Positions 8,836 to 18,156 are shown, counted from the first letter of the stretch. The stretch: DNA of 64,000 nt from Thiohalobacter thiocyanaticus (GCF_002356355.1 NZ_AP018052.1:2790001-2854000); one strand, 5' to 3'. Program-made: numbers and translations. Notes: generated from the letters alone by a model not told the origin.

Positions 8836-10185
8836 ATGGCCCGCTACCGCGCACTCGTTGTCGATGACGAACCCGACATCCTCGAGCTGATCGAGATCAC
8901 GCTCGGGCGCATGGACATCGACACCACCACCGCCGCCGACCTGGCCGTGGCGCGCAAACAACTCGGCAACGGCGCCCGCTTCGACCTGTGCCTGACCGAC
9001 ATGCGCCTGCCCGACGGCTCCGGCCTGGACCTGGTCGCCGAGATCCAGGCCAGCCGGCCCGACCTGCCGGTGGCCGTGATCACCGCCTACGGCAGCATGG
9101 ACACCGCCGTGCAGGCGCTCAAGGCCGGCGCCTTCGACTTCGTCTCCAAGCCGGTGGACCTGCAGGTGCTGCGCAACCTGGTGGGCACCGCACTGAAACT
9201 CTCCGATACCCGCAGCTTCCCCGCGCGCGACCGTCGCTCCCGCGACGAACTGATCGGCGACTCTGCCCCCATGCAGCGCATCCGCGCCCTGATCGCCAAG
9301 CTGGCCCGCAGTCAGGCCCCGGTCTACATCAGCGGCGAGTCCGGCACCGGCAAGGAACTGGTCGCCCACCTGATCCACGACAAGGGGCCACGCGCCGAGC
9401 AGCCTTTCATCGCGGTCAACTGCGGCGCCATCCCGGCCGAGTTGATGGAAAGCGAGTTCTTCGGCCACAAAAAAGGCAGCTTCACCGGCGCGACCGGCGA
9501 CAAGGAAGGCCTGTTCCAGGCCGCCAGCGGCGGCACCCTGTTCCTGGACGAGGTCGCCGAACTGCCGCTGCACATGCAGGTCAAGCTGCTACGCGCCATT
9601 CAGGAGAAGGCCGTGCGCCCGGTGGGCGAGCAGCGCGAGACGCCGGTGGACGTGCGCGTACTCACCGCCACCCACAAGAACCTGGAGCAGCTGGTGCGCG
9701 ACGGTCACTTCCGCCAGGACCTGTACTTCCGCATCAACGTGATCGAACTGAAGGTGCCGCCCCTGCGCGAGCGGCGCGAAGACATCCCCCGGCTGGTCGA
9801 GCACCTGCTGAGCAAACTCGGCCACGACGCCCGGCACCGGCTGAGCGACACCGCGGTGCAGGCCCTGCAGGCCTACGATTTTCCCGGCAACGTACGTGAA
9901 CTGGAAAACATCCTGGAGCGCGCCGTCACCATGGCCGAAGGTGAAATCATCGAAGCCGAAGACCTGCACCTGCAGACGAACACGGCAAGCGACCAACCGA
10001 CCACGGCCGGCAGTCCTCCGCCGCCCGGCAGCGTCCCGCTGGAGGACTACCTGGGCGAGATCGAGAAACAGGCCATCCTCGACGCCCTCGACCAGACCCA
10101 TCAGAACAAGACCGCCGCCGCCGAACTGCTGGGCCTGAGCTTCCGCGCCCTGCGCTATCGCCTGAAGAAGCTGGGCTTGGACTGA
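8836..10185 (+). CDS. pilR: sigma-54-dependent response regulator PilR
   Basis: 449 residues in three domains. The receiver has Asp10/Asp11 and phospho-acceptor Asp55 (CLTDMRLPDG). The AAA+ domain has Walker A GESGTGKE at 167-174, the sigma-54 loop GSFTGA at 214-219 (Ser in place of the usual Ala) and Walker B GGTLFLDEVAELP. A Fis-type helix-turn-helix lies at the C-terminus (KTAAAELLGLSFRALRYRLK). PilR activates the pilA promoter with RpoN, and a matching promoter and palindrome lie directly downstream. The ATG at 8836 has an AGGAA ribosome site and gives the standard receiver N-terminus. Confidence 0.95.
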   Translation: MARYRALVVDDEPDILELIEITLGRMDIDTTTAADLAVARKQLGNGARFDLCLTDMRLPDGSGLDLVAEIQASRPDLPVAVITAYGSMDTAVQALKAGAFDFVSKPVDLQVLRNLVGTALKLSDTRSFPARDRRSRDELIGDSAPMQRIRALIAKLARSQAPVYISGESGTGKELVAHLIHDKGPRAEQPFIAVNCGAIPAELMESEFFGHKKGSFTGATGDKEGLFQAASGGTLFLDEVAELPLHMQVKLLRAIQEKAVRPVGEQRETPVDVRVLTATHKNLEQLVRDGHFRQDLYFRINVIELKVPPLRERREDIPRLVEHLLSKLGHDARHRLSDTAVQALQAYDFPGNVRELENILERAVTMAEGEIIEAEDLHLQTNTASDQPTTAGSPPPPGSVPLEDYLGEIEKQAILDALDQTHQNKTAAAELLGLSFRALRYRLKKLGLD

Positions 10186-10207
10186 TTCCCGCTGCGCCAA
10201 TCCCCCA

Positions 10208-10245
10208 TCCGTGTTTTCCGTCATCCCCGCGCAGGCGGGGATCCA
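10208..10245. repeat. fragment of type A end fused to half of a type D repeat
   Basis: Thirteen bases of a type A end (TCCGTGTTTTCCG) run straight into one arm of a type D palindrome (CGTCATCCCCGCGCAGGCGG). No partner arm is seen, so this is a decayed or truncated copy. Confidence 0.6.
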
Positions 10246-10313
10246 GAAACCGCCATCACTATAAGGCCACCGGTGCGCCATCCTTCCGAGCAACGACACA
10301 TCACGTCACCCGA

Positions 10314-10330
10314 GTGACAAAAATTGTCAC
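10314..10330. promoter_or_regulatory. perfect palindrome, probable PilR enhancer site for pilA
   Basis: GTGACAA-AAA-TTGTCAC is a perfect 7+3+7 inverted repeat. It lies about 150 bp upstream of the -24/-12 promoter, the distance expected for a sigma-54 activator. Further GTGAC/GTCAC words stand at 10303-10308 and around 10348. PilR-dependent pilA promoters in Pseudomonas use TGTC-type half sites in a comparable position. Confidence 0.65.
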
Positions 10331-10462
10331 ATGCAGCCTTGTGATTTGTGACCAGCCTCACAATCACGAGCCACCAAGAACTCTCTGACAGCAACACAAA
10401 TGAAAGTTATTTATTGATTTTTCTTGTTATTTTATGCCTTTCGGTCACACAGGAGGCAGCCT

Positions 10463-10476
10463 GGCACACCTCATGC
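10463..10476 (+). promoter_or_regulatory. sigma-54 (-24/-12) promoter of pilA
   Basis: TGGCACACCTCATGC carries GG at 10463-10464 and GC at 10475-10476 with exactly 10 bases between, the invariant RpoN spacing. Transcription would begin near 10488, about 60 bp before the pilA ATG. With the upstream palindrome this explains the 364-bp gene-free stretch 10186-10549. Confidence 0.85.
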
Positions 10477-10549
10477 TTCCCTAAGACCACGACCGGCGCC
10501 AGCATGGCCCCGCCGTCGCCACCGACAAATAAATTTTGGGAGATTCACC

Positions 10550-10957
10550 ATGAAGAAGACACAACAGGGTTTTACCCTTATCGAACTCATGATCGTGGTC
10601 GCGATCATCGGCATCCTGGCCGCCATCGCGATCCCGGCCTATCAGGACTACACCAAGCGTGCCAAGGGTTCTGAGTTGCTCAGCATTGCCTCCGGTGCGA
10701 AGGCATCTGTGGGCGAGTACATTGTTACTAGAGGGTCAATGCCGACAGACCAGACAGAAGCCGGCTTCGAGGATCAGTCCACCACCATCGTTGACAGCAT
10801 GGTCTGGAATGGCAGCGCCATCGTCATCACTGGTAACGCAACCGAGGTTGATGGTCTGGTCCTTGAACTCACCCCGACAATCAACGCAGCGGGAGCAGTC
10901 GAGTGGGATTGCGCCGCAACTGCAGCTCAGAACCTTGCTCCTGCAAGCTGCCGTTAA
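10550..10957 (+). CDS. pilA: type IV major pilin PilA
   Basis: 135-residue prepilin. The leader MKKTQQG is cut by PilD before Phe8; the mature N-terminus [14 protein letters not shown] has the conserved Glu5 and a long hydrophobic alpha-1 helix. Cys121 and Cys134 near the C-terminus should form the D-loop disulfide, and Ser133 sits just before the last Cys. It assembles into retractile pili for twitching and adhesion. It lies downstream of pilR and behind a sigma-54 promoter. The ATG at 10550 is set by the leader peptide. The reading frame is AT-richer after the conserved N-terminal third. Confidence 0.95.
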   Translation: MKKTQQGFTLIELMIVVAIIGILAAIAIPAYQDYTKRAKGSELLSIASGAKASVGEYIVTRGSMPTDQTEAGFEDQSTTIVDSMVWNGSAIVITGNATEVDGLVLELTPTINAAGAVEWDCAATAAQNLAPASCR

Positions 10958-10984
10958 TCAAAACCCTTCAATTTACTCACAACA

Positions 10985-11004
10985 GGGCCGCCGCATGGCG
11001 GCCC
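10985..11004 (+). terminator. strong hairpin after pilA (attenuator or terminator)
   Basis: GGGCCGCC-GCAT-GGCGGCCC is a perfect 8-bp stem with a 4-base loop, 27 bp after the pilA stop and 15 bp before the next ATG. There is no T-run, so it may stabilise abundant pilA mRNA and allow partial read-through into the glycosyltransferase gene rather than stop transcription fully. Confidence 0.65.
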
Positions 11005-11019
11005 ACTCAGTTAAAGACA

Positions 11020-13056
11020 ATGAAATTACGTAATCAGGCTGTCGTTTCATCGCTATTCATTGCAGGCCTGCTGCTATGCATCGCGATATACTGGATCGGA
11101 ATTGATGGCACTTTCATTCTCGATGACACTGCCAATATCAATCAGGCGGTAATCAAAGAATCCACCAGCGAGTCCTGGATACACGCCGCCTTCAGTAACG
11201 ACTCCGGCACCCTTGGCCGCCCAATCTCCGCAGCTAGCTTTGCCTTCACCAGCCTGTTTCATGGACTGGATCCGGCTGCATTCAAGTATCACAACCTGCT
11301 CCTGCATCTGATCACAGGAATTCTGCTGTGGCTGCTGGGCCACAGAATACTCATCAGTCTACCTAATCGAATTTCCGAAACCCGTGCCTGGTATATCGCT
11401 GGAGCCGCCGCCATTCTGTGGTTGATACACCCGCTTCTTGTCAGCACAACGCTGTATGCGGTTCAGCGCATGACACAGCTGTCCACACTGTTCATTATCA
11501 TTGCATTGCTCAGCTATGTCGCATTCCGTGCGAGACTACACCAGCGCCCGTTCATGTATGGCGCCGGCATGTTACTGACGGTTGGAATCTCCGGTCTCAT
11601 GGGGGTTTTCAGCAAAGAAAATGCCGCATTACTCCCCCTCTATCTCTTAGCCGTGGAATGCATCGTCTTCCAATGGAAACTTCCACGAACAGAGAAGCCA
11701 AGATCACACGCAGAGAGCACCAGCCGCAAGAATGGCACGAAAGCAGCACGGCACATTCTGATTGCATTTCATGCCATTTTTGTAGTGATACCGCTTAGCG
11801 CCGCTCTTATATACGTCATTATCAATTGGTCAGACCTCACGCATGGCTACACCAATCGTCAGTTCACCTTGCCAGAGCGCCTGCTAACCGAAGCTCATGT
11901 CGTGTGGTTTTACTTGAAAGCAATCATATTCCCCCGCGTAGCGGATATGACCCTGTTTCACGACGCCTATCCAATACAGTCACAGCTCGACATTGCCACC
12001 ACAGCCGCTTTCGCCGGCCATGCCATATCGTTGATAACAATGATATCAATGGCACGTAAAGCGCCTGTGCTTGCCTTAGGAATAAGCGTTTTTTACATTT
12101 CACACGCGCTTGAATCCACCTTTATTCCACTTGAACTGGTGTTCGAGCACAGGAATTATCTGGCAACCTGGGGAATAATGTTCACATTGACGTATTATAT
12201 CGTGGGAACACCCGGGCAAGCAGAAAAATTGAAATTTGCAAGATACACAACCGTCGTCAGCATCATTGCACTTTTCTCATTCATGGCACACACGCGCGCA
12301 CTGACATGGCAAAAAGAAGAACTGATCACCATAGCTGCGCTGGAGAAATACCCGAATTCTGTTCGGGCGCTCAGCCATCTTGCCAACATCAACCTGAAGC
12401 GCGGCTCAGTGGAATACGCTCGCCATTATATCGAATCCGCGGTCGAGGCAGCCCCGGATCAGGCCGGCCCGGCACTTCACCTGCTTTTCACATACTGCAA
12501 GGCCGACTCCTACCCGGAAGAGTTGCATGACAGGATCGTACACACCCTCCGCACAGGAATCGCCACGGTTTATGCCCAAAACGGCGCATACTCGCTAGCC
12601 ATGCTGAAAAACAAAGGCGAATGCATTGCAGTAAAAACCAATGAAGTTGCAAAGTTTCTACTCGCTTTCCTAGAAAATCATCGTATTAACAACGAGATAC
12701 GCTATTACCTTCTTCTCCAATTAGGCCGTGTCTATCTAGCTGACGGACAGGCTGAAGCAGCGCGATCAAGCTTTAACAAAGCGACAAAATACCAATCACA
12801 TGCACCGTACATACATCGTCTAATGGCTTTGGAAGGCTCCGTCCTCAGCAGCATTGAGTTGAAGGATATGAAATCCGCCACCAAATCCCTCTTGGAGATC
12901 AATGCGCTCGCCAGCGACCCCAGACTAAAATCCATATTCAATATCGAGGGAACCATTGAAAATCTCGAGGAAATAGACGATGAAGCGCTGAAACTAAAAG
13001 CTATAAAGATGGCGCCTATAAGCCACAACAAAACGACCCATCATCCAAACTCATAA
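11020..13056 (+). CDS. GT-C type membrane glycosyltransferase with C-terminal TPR repeats
   Basis: 678 residues. The N-terminal half is polytopic. It has the first-loop acidic motif FILDDTANI (Asp35, Asp36), then LGRPISAASFAF and KYHNLLLHLITG, and later FEHRNYLATWG, all features of TMTC-like or polyprenyl-phosphate-sugar-dependent GT-C enzymes. The C-terminal 250 residues hold TPR-like helices (AARSSFNKATKY). It follows pilA by 62 bp in the same direction with a hairpin between. This position suggests transfer of a sugar to pilin, in the way TfpO/TfpW do in Pseudomonas, but the sequence is not recognisably either. Codon use is AT-richer than in neighbours, suggesting transfer. Confidence 0.7.
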   Translation: MKLRNQAVVSSLFIAGLLLCIAIYWIGIDGTFILDDTANINQAVIKESTSESWIHAAFSNDSGTLGRPISAASFAFTSLFHGLDPAAFKYHNLLLHLITGILLWLLGHRILISLPNRISETRAWYIAGAAAILWLIHPLLVSTTLYAVQRMTQLSTLFIIIALLSYVAFRARLHQRPFMYGAGMLLTVGISGLMGVFSKENAALLPLYLLAVECIVFQWKLPRTEKPRSHAESTSRKNGTKAARHILIAFHAIFVVIPLSAALIYVIINWSDLTHGYTNRQFTLPERLLTEAHVVWFYLKAIIFPRVADMTLFHDAYPIQSQLDIATTAAFAGHAISLITMISMARKAPVLALGISVFYISHALESTFIPLELVFEHRNYLATWGIMFTLTYYIVGTPGQAEKLKFARYTTVVSIIALFSFMAHTRALTWQKEELITIAALEKYPNSVRALSHLANINLKRGSVEYARHYIESAVEAAPDQAGPALHLLFTYCKADSYPEELHDRIVHTLRTGIATVYAQNGAYSLAMLKNKGECIAVKTNEVAKFLLAFLENHRINNEIRYYLLLQLGRVYLADGQAEAARSSFNKATKYQSHAPYIHRLMALEGSVLSSIELKDMKSATKSLLEINALASDPRLKSIFNIEGTIENLEEIDDEALKLKAIKMAPISHNKTTHHPNS

Positions 13057-13220
13057 TGACGCTTCACCACTAACCCCATAACACTCATACAACAACGTCG
13101 CCAGACAATAAGCGCGCCACAAATCCTACGCACCTTGCACCCAAGCGCTCGGAAAATAAAACAGCACATCCTCGCGTTAACTTAATAATACAACTGTGAG
13201 GCACCCCGCACCCCGGAAGA
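13057..13220. other. AT-richer gap between convergent genes
   Basis: 164 bp between the convergent glycosyltransferase and LPG-synthase-type genes. No repeat, reading frame or clear terminator hairpin was seen. Confidence 0.4.
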
Positions 13221-14102
13221 TCAATCCTTACTATACAACCGCGACCGGATCAGAAGCCCCGTCAAGAAGACGATAACTTCGACACAGAACGACCAGGCTC
13301 TTGCCATGGAAGCATAGACGAGCGCAGCCCCCGCATCCGGTATCTGTGTCATCAGGTAGCCCGCCCCGGCGGCCTCGCGCACACCCAGACCTGCGGGCGC
13401 AAATGGGACGAGTATTCCGGCAACATTTGCGACCGCCTGACTGAGCATGACGACGGGATCGATATGAACAGAAATTGACCGGAACATCAGCCAGTAGGCC
13501 GCAACCATCAAAAACCAATGCATCGCACATGACAACAGCAGAGGAATACTGTTCGCACCCTCACGCGGCATTGACAAACCCGCACGCGACGAAAATCGCG
13601 CCAATATTCGATGGACACCGCGACTACGCTCACTTGCATAAACGACAAGAATAACCATTAAAAGTGGCACGGGGTAGAGCACCGGGGCCTGTCCCGCAAT
13701 CGCAAGCAGGCCTATTGACCCCACTCCCAAACCCGCAAGGATTATCGCTACCTGATACCAGCCGACACGCGCAACGGAATCGCGAAATCGAAAGTCTTGC
13801 GACTCAAGCAGGGAAGCCATCGACAGAATCGGCCATACCTTACCAGGAATATACTTCGTCAACACAGGAAGAAGTACGCTGGCCGCCGCCCGTCTGAATG
13901 GCATCGATATCCCCGATGAGCGCAGATAACCATGCCAGGTCCATGCTCGATACCAGAAAAATGCATAGAGCAGCACAGTTGAACCCGCCATCAAGCCCCA
14001 ATCGACGCTGACGGAGAGAAATCGCTCCGGCTCAAGCGCCATAAATGCGCCAGCAGCCGCAGCTATGGCAATAATCGGGAGATAGCGCAGGACCGCAATC
14101 AT
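13221..14102 (-). CDS. lysylphosphatidylglycerol synthase-type/AglD-like integral membrane protein
   Basis: 293 residues with about eight hydrophobic helices and the family signatures TKYIPGKVWPI and PAGLGVREAAGAGYL. This UPF0104/LPG_synthase_TM fold includes flippase-like parts of MprF and archaeal AglD proteins; it often sits in glycan-assembly loci. There is no soluble aminoacyl-transferase domain, so it is not MprF. It may move or use a lipid-linked sugar. It lies 50 bp downstream of the sulfotransferase gene on the same strand, likely one transcript with the GT2 gene upstream of both. Exact activity is unknown. Confidence 0.75.
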   Translation of the reverse strand: MIAVLRYLPIIAIAAAAGAFMALEPERFLSVSVDWGLMAGSTVLLYAFFWYRAWTWHGYLRSSGISMPFRRAAASVLLPVLTKYIPGKVWPILSMASLLESQDFRFRDSVARVGWYQVAIILAGLGVGSIGLLAIAGQAPVLYPVPLLMVILVVYASERSRGVHRILARFSSRAGLSMPREGANSIPLLLSCAMHWFLMVAAYWLMFRSISVHIDPVVMLSQAVANVAGILVPFAPAGLGVREAAGAGYLMTQIPDAGAALVYASMARAWSFCVEVIVFLTGLLIRSRLYSKD

Positions 14103-14152
14103 GGCCGCATCAGTAACTTGGCGGGAAGCAGTAGCACCTTGCGCATCAGCGT

Positions 14153-15073
14153 TTACAAGAGATAGCTTGGCCAGTACCGTATGTAGCGATATATAATACG
14201 CACATCGCTGATCCGATCCGCCAGATCCCTCCAGAAAAACCCAAACCCGCGCGATCGACTGGCCATCGGGTCATACCCCAGAGCCGACATCTCTCTGGCG
14301 CATAGCCCCTCAATGGCAGCAATCTCATCATCGCGCAGAATTTTCTGCCAGTCGTTGATTCGCTTAGGGTTTGGTCTAACACCATTTCTGACTGTATTAA
14401 TCTCAAAGCCTGAACGGGAGAAAAAGACCGGCTTTGCCTGACCAAGAAGATTTTCAACCGGGACAGCGGGCAACTGAAGAAACCGGAGTATCTCATTCAT
14501 AGTTTCCTCAAACCGGCAAATCAACTCTTCATATTTCACTAGCAAAACATTCTCCGGACACGACTCCGGGTACTCGATGAACGAGACGATCTCCTGGTTG
14601 TCACGCCTCCAACGTCTGCAGCCGCGGATAACGGAATTGGTGTGCTGCCCCGAACGCTTCATCGAGGCCACAACCGCACGCGGATCCCGGTATACAAGGA
14701 CCCACCTGGCATCCGGAAACGCATACTCAAACAGGGATCGATATCGCACGAACCGTGGCGTCTTCTGCCCCCATATCCGCGCGCCAACAGTTTTTGACAT
14801 ATTCTCATGCAGCCCGGCGACAGTTCGCACAACCGTATCCCCAATCACCTCGGGGCCTTTGTACCAACAAAGCAGTTGCGGCTCGTGATGGAGCAGCCAA
14901 CGGATAAACAATCCCGGCCTGCAGTCGCCCAGGCGCAGATAGTCGACCAGAAAGAGTGATTCCGATGGAATATAAACATCAGGATGCGCATCGACAATCG
15001 TGCGCAACAAAGAGGTACCGGAGCGACCGCAGCCGGCAATAAAAATAGGTCCGCATGCCTTGGAATTGGTCAT
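14153..15073 (-). CDS. PAPS-dependent sulfotransferase family protein
   Basis: 306 residues. The 5'-phosphosulfate loop GCGRSGTSLL lies at 14-23 near the N-terminus and the 3'-phosphate site YRDPRAVVASMKRSG in the middle, both hallmarks of the Sulfotransferase_3 type. No signal peptide or membrane helix is seen, so it should act in the cytosol. The acceptor is not predictable; neighbours suggest a sugar, lipid-linked sugar or surface polymer. ATG 15073 is preferred over a TTG nine codons upstream, whose ribosome site is too close. Codon use is AT-richer than in the flanking pil genes. Confidence 0.8.
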   Translation of the reverse strand: MTNSKACGPIFIAGCGRSGTSLLRTIVDAHPDVYIPSESLFLVDYLRLGDCRPGLFIRWLLHHEPQLLCWYKGPEVIGDTVVRTVAGLHENMSKTVGARIWGQKTPRFVRYRSLFEYAFPDARWVLVYRDPRAVVASMKRSGQHTNSVIRGCRRWRRDNQEIVSFIEYPESCPENVLLVKYEELICRFEETMNEILRFLQLPAVPVENLLGQAKPVFFSRSGFEINTVRNGVRPNPKRINDWQKILRDDEIAAIEGLCAREMSALGYDPMASRSRGFGFFWRDLADRISDVRIIYRYIRYWPSYLL

Positions 15074-15224
15074 AGACCCGGAACCAGGATACTCATTCAA
15101 GCCCCTGAAGCAGGCACAAAATCATGAAGCTCGGTTTCCATAATATGGAAATGGAGTCTGCTTGATTGTCGCACAATGAACAATCCCCGCTGCCATCGAC
15201 GGCCAAGGCATCATTCCTGAGGCA

Positions 15225-16133
15225 TCAATCGCTCCTGCGGCTTCTACGCCGATCCTCATCCGCCCCTTTATAATGCAGTGCCGAGACCTGTTCGGACACA
15301 ATGCCGATCAGAAACGTCAGCAAGGCAGAATTGAACAGCAGGGCGCTCATATTGGTGAACCTCTGCCACTGGATATAGGTATATCCATAGTATGCCAGCC
15401 CGGTCACGAACAGCAGGGCACTGATCGGCAGGAACAACCGCATCGGAGAAAACAGCGCACCAATCTTGATAATGATAATAAAGAAACGCAAACCATCCCG
15501 CAGCACCTTGATATTGCTTTTGCCTTCACGGCGTCCAGCACGGATAGGCACATACGCCACCGGCAGTCCGGAACGGAAGAAGGCCATAGTACTTGTCGTT
15601 GGATAAGAGAAACCGTTTGGCAGCAGATACAGAAACTTCCGGAAATGCCTGCCACGGACAGCACGAAACCCAGAAGTCAGATCCTCGATTCTGTACCCCG
15701 TCATAATGGAGGCCAGTCGGTTATAGAACAGGTTGGCAAGGCGGCGACCCTGCGAAGCATGGGTATCAAGTTGCCGCGCACCCACCACCATCTCGTAGCC
15801 CTCCCCCATTTTCGCCAGGAGCCTGTCGATATCTTCCGGGTCATGCTGCCCGTCGGCATCCATGAAAACGAGAATATCGCCCCTGGCTTCACGCGTCCCG
15901 GTTTTGACTGCGGCGCCATTACCCATCGAATAGGGATGCGAGATGACCCGCACCGAGTTCTCCCTTGCCAGGTCGGGCGTTCTATCGGTTGAACCATCAT
16001 CCACCACCATGATGTCCGCATCGGGATACCGGTCCCTCAACCTGGGCAGCAGAGACTGCAGGCCAGCCGCCTCGTTTTTTGCCGGAAGGATGATCGAAAG
16101 TTCGCAAACTTCTGTATTATTTAGTTCTTCCAT
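15225..16133 (-). CDS. GT2 glycosyltransferase, polyprenyl-phosphate mannose/glucose synthase type
   Basis: 302 residues. The GT-A domain begins LSIILPAKNEAAG, has VVDDGSTD at 43-50 and the metal-binding DAD at 92-94 (FMDADGQHDPED), as in dolichyl-phosphate mannose synthases. Two C-terminal hydrophobic helices (about 225-250 and 262-280) anchor it in the membrane. Such enzymes make the polyprenyl-phosphate sugar used by GT-C transferases, so it may feed the GT-C protein encoded next to pilA. It is first of three minus-strand genes inserted between pilA and pilB. Confidence 0.83.
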   Translation of the reverse strand: MEELNNTEVCELSIILPAKNEAAGLQSLLPRLRDRYPDADIMVVDDGSTDRTPDLARENSVRVISHPYSMGNGAAVKTGTREARGDILVFMDADGQHDPEDIDRLLAKMGEGYEMVVGARQLDTHASQGRRLANLFYNRLASIMTGYRIEDLTSGFRAVRGRHFRKFLYLLPNGFSYPTTSTMAFFRSGLPVAYVPIRAGRREGKSNIKVLRDGLRFFIIIIKIGALFSPMRLFLPISALLFVTGLAYYGYTYIQWQRFTNMSALLFNSALLTFLIGIVSEQVSALHYKGADEDRRRSRRSD

Positions 16134-16394
16134 GCTACCTACTCGAATCTATAGTTGATTTATTTCCCCAAGCACCGCCGCCATGGACAAAAACTTCAGG
16201 TAATATACCGAGGCATCTGCGCCCCGAGGATGCCAGCAACATAAAATTGATTTAACCAGGATAAGAATTATTTATCTTTAAGTAAACCCTACCAGCTGCC
16301 GACAAACTAATGGTATTTTGGCCAGTATCGGCTGAGCCGCTTTTCCAAAAAGTTTCATTGAGTTGCACAGTTTCAGGGAGTGTAGACGGAACTC

Positions 16395-18116
16395 ATGGTA
16401 TCACCGAACCCCAAAATCCAGCTCAGCGGCCTGGCGCGCCGTCTGGTACTGGACGAAATCATCTCCGAACCCGACATGCTCCAGGCCCTGGAGACGGCCA
16501 ACCGCGACAAGCAGCCACTGGTCAAGTATCTGGTCGGCAACAAGATCTGCACCAGCCGGCAGGTGGCCAATGCCGCCTGCACCGAGTTCGGCGTGCCGCT
16601 GTTCGACCTGTCGGTCATGGACATGGAGACGGCCCCGCTCAAGCTGGTGGACGAGAAACTGGTCCGTCAGCACAACGCCCTGCCCCTGTTCAAGCGCGGC
16701 AACCGGCTGTTCGTGGCTGTCTCCGACCCCACCAACCTGGCCGCCCTGGACGAGATCAAGTTCCATACCGGCATCACCACCGAACCCATCCTGGTCGAGG
16801 AGGACAAACTCACCAAGGTCCTGGACTCGGCCATGGATGCGATGGACAGCACTATGTCCGATCTCATGGACGACGATCTGGACAATCTGGATATCCAGTC
16901 AGGCGACGAAGATGACGCCGGCCAGGACGTCGATTCCTCCGAAATCGACGACACCCCGGTGGTGCGCTTCGTCAACAAGATCCTGCTCGACGCCATCAAC
17001 AAGGGGGCCTCGGACATCCACATCGAGCCCTACGAGAAGACCTTCCGGGTGCGCATCCGCCAGGACGGTGTGCTGCACGAAGTGGCCAATCCCCCGGTAA
17101 ACCTGGCCAACAAGATCGCCGCCCGCGTCAAGGTCATGAGCCGCATGGACATCGCCGAGCGCCGCGTCCCCCAGGACGGGCGCATCAAGATGCAGCTCTC
17201 CAAGAACCGCGCCATCGACTTTCGTGTGAATACCTGTCCGACCCTGTTCGGCGAGAAGATCGTACTGCGTATCCTCGACCCCAGCAGCGCCAAACTGGGC
17301 ATCGACGCCCTGGGCTACGAGGAACACCAGAAACAACTCTACATGAAGAACCTGAACAAGCCCTACGGTATGATCCTGGTCACCGGACCGACCGGTTCGG
17401 GTAAGACGGTCTCGCTCTACACCGGCCTGAATATCCTCAACACACCGGATCGCAACATCTCCACCTGCGAGGACCCGGTGGAAATCAATCTGCCGGGCAT
17501 CAACCAGTGCAACATGAACCCCAAGACCGGGTTCACCTTCGCCGAGGCCCTGCGCGCCTTCCTGCGCCAGGACCCGGACATCATCATGGTGGGTGAGATC
17601 CGTGACCTGGAAACCGCCGAGATCGCCATCAAGGCGGCCCAGACCGGTCACATGGTCATGTCCACCCTACACACCAACGATGCGCCCCAGACCCTGGCCC
17701 GCCTGATGAACATGGGGGTGCCGCCCTACAATATCGCCTCGGCCGTGAACCTGATCATCGCGCAGCGCCTGGCCCGGCGCCTGTGCAGCAACTGCAAGCA
17801 GATCGATGATGTACCCGAGGCCGCCCTGCTGGAAGAGGGCTTCAAGCAGGAGGACGTCTCGGGGCTGAAGCTCTACAAGGCCAATCCCGAAGGTTGTGAC
17901 CAGTGCACGGGCGGCTACAAGGGCCGGGTTGGTATATATCAGGTCATGGAGATCTCCGAGGAGATGTCCCGCATCATCATGGACGGCGGCAACGCCCTCC
18001 AGCTCGCCGATCAGGCGAAGAAAGAGGGCATCATGGACCTGCGCGAGTGCGGGCTGGAGAAGGTCAGGCAGGGCATCACCGGCCTGGAAGAGGTCAACCG
18101 CGTGACCAAGGACTAG
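16395..18116 (+). CDS. pilB: type IV pilus assembly ATPase PilB
   Basis: 573 residues. The N-terminal GspE/MshEN domain lies at about 10-150 and is followed by an acidic linker (153-186). The ATPase has the Asp box region, Walker A GPTGSGKT at 331-338, Walker B (IIMVGEIRDLETAE) and the tetracysteine zinc site CSNCKQ ... CDQCTGGYKGR. PilB is the cytoplasmic hexameric motor that powers pilus extension. It starts the pilB-pilC-pilD block. The 261-bp region upstream holds no recognisable sigma-54 promoter, so it is probably controlled separately from pilA. Confidence 0.96.
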   Translation: MVSPNPKIQLSGLARRLVLDEIISEPDMLQALETANRDKQPLVKYLVGNKICTSRQVANAACTEFGVPLFDLSVMDMETAPLKLVDEKLVRQHNALPLFKRGNRLFVAVSDPTNLAALDEIKFHTGITTEPILVEEDKLTKVLDSAMDAMDSTMSDLMDDDLDNLDIQSGDEDDAGQDVDSSEIDDTPVVRFVNKILLDAINKGASDIHIEPYEKTFRVRIRQDGVLHEVANPPVNLANKIAARVKVMSRMDIAERRVPQDGRIKMQLSKNRAIDFRVNTCPTLFGEKIVLRILDPSSAKLGIDALGYEEHQKQLYMKNLNKPYGMILVTGPTGSGKTVSLYTGLNILNTPDRNISTCEDPVEINLPGINQCNMNPKTGFTFAEALRAFLRQDPDIIMVGEIRDLETAEIAIKAAQTGHMVMSTLHTNDAPQTLARLMNMGVPPYNIASAVNLIIAQRLARRLCSNCKQIDDVPEAALLEEGFKQEDVSGLKLYKANPEGCDQCTGGYKGRVGIYQVMEISEEMSRIIMDGGNALQLADQAKKEGIMDLRECGLEKVRQGITGLEEVNRVTKD

Positions 18117-18122
18117 GGGGAA

Positions 18123-18156
18123 TGTCGGGTTACGCTGTTCGCTGACCCGACCTACA
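18123..18156. repeat. type B half repeat between pilB and pilC
   Basis: TGTCGGGTTACGCTG and its inverted arm GACCCGACCTACA form a single stem, one half of the longer type B elements. It starts 6 bp after the pilB stop. Confidence 0.7.
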
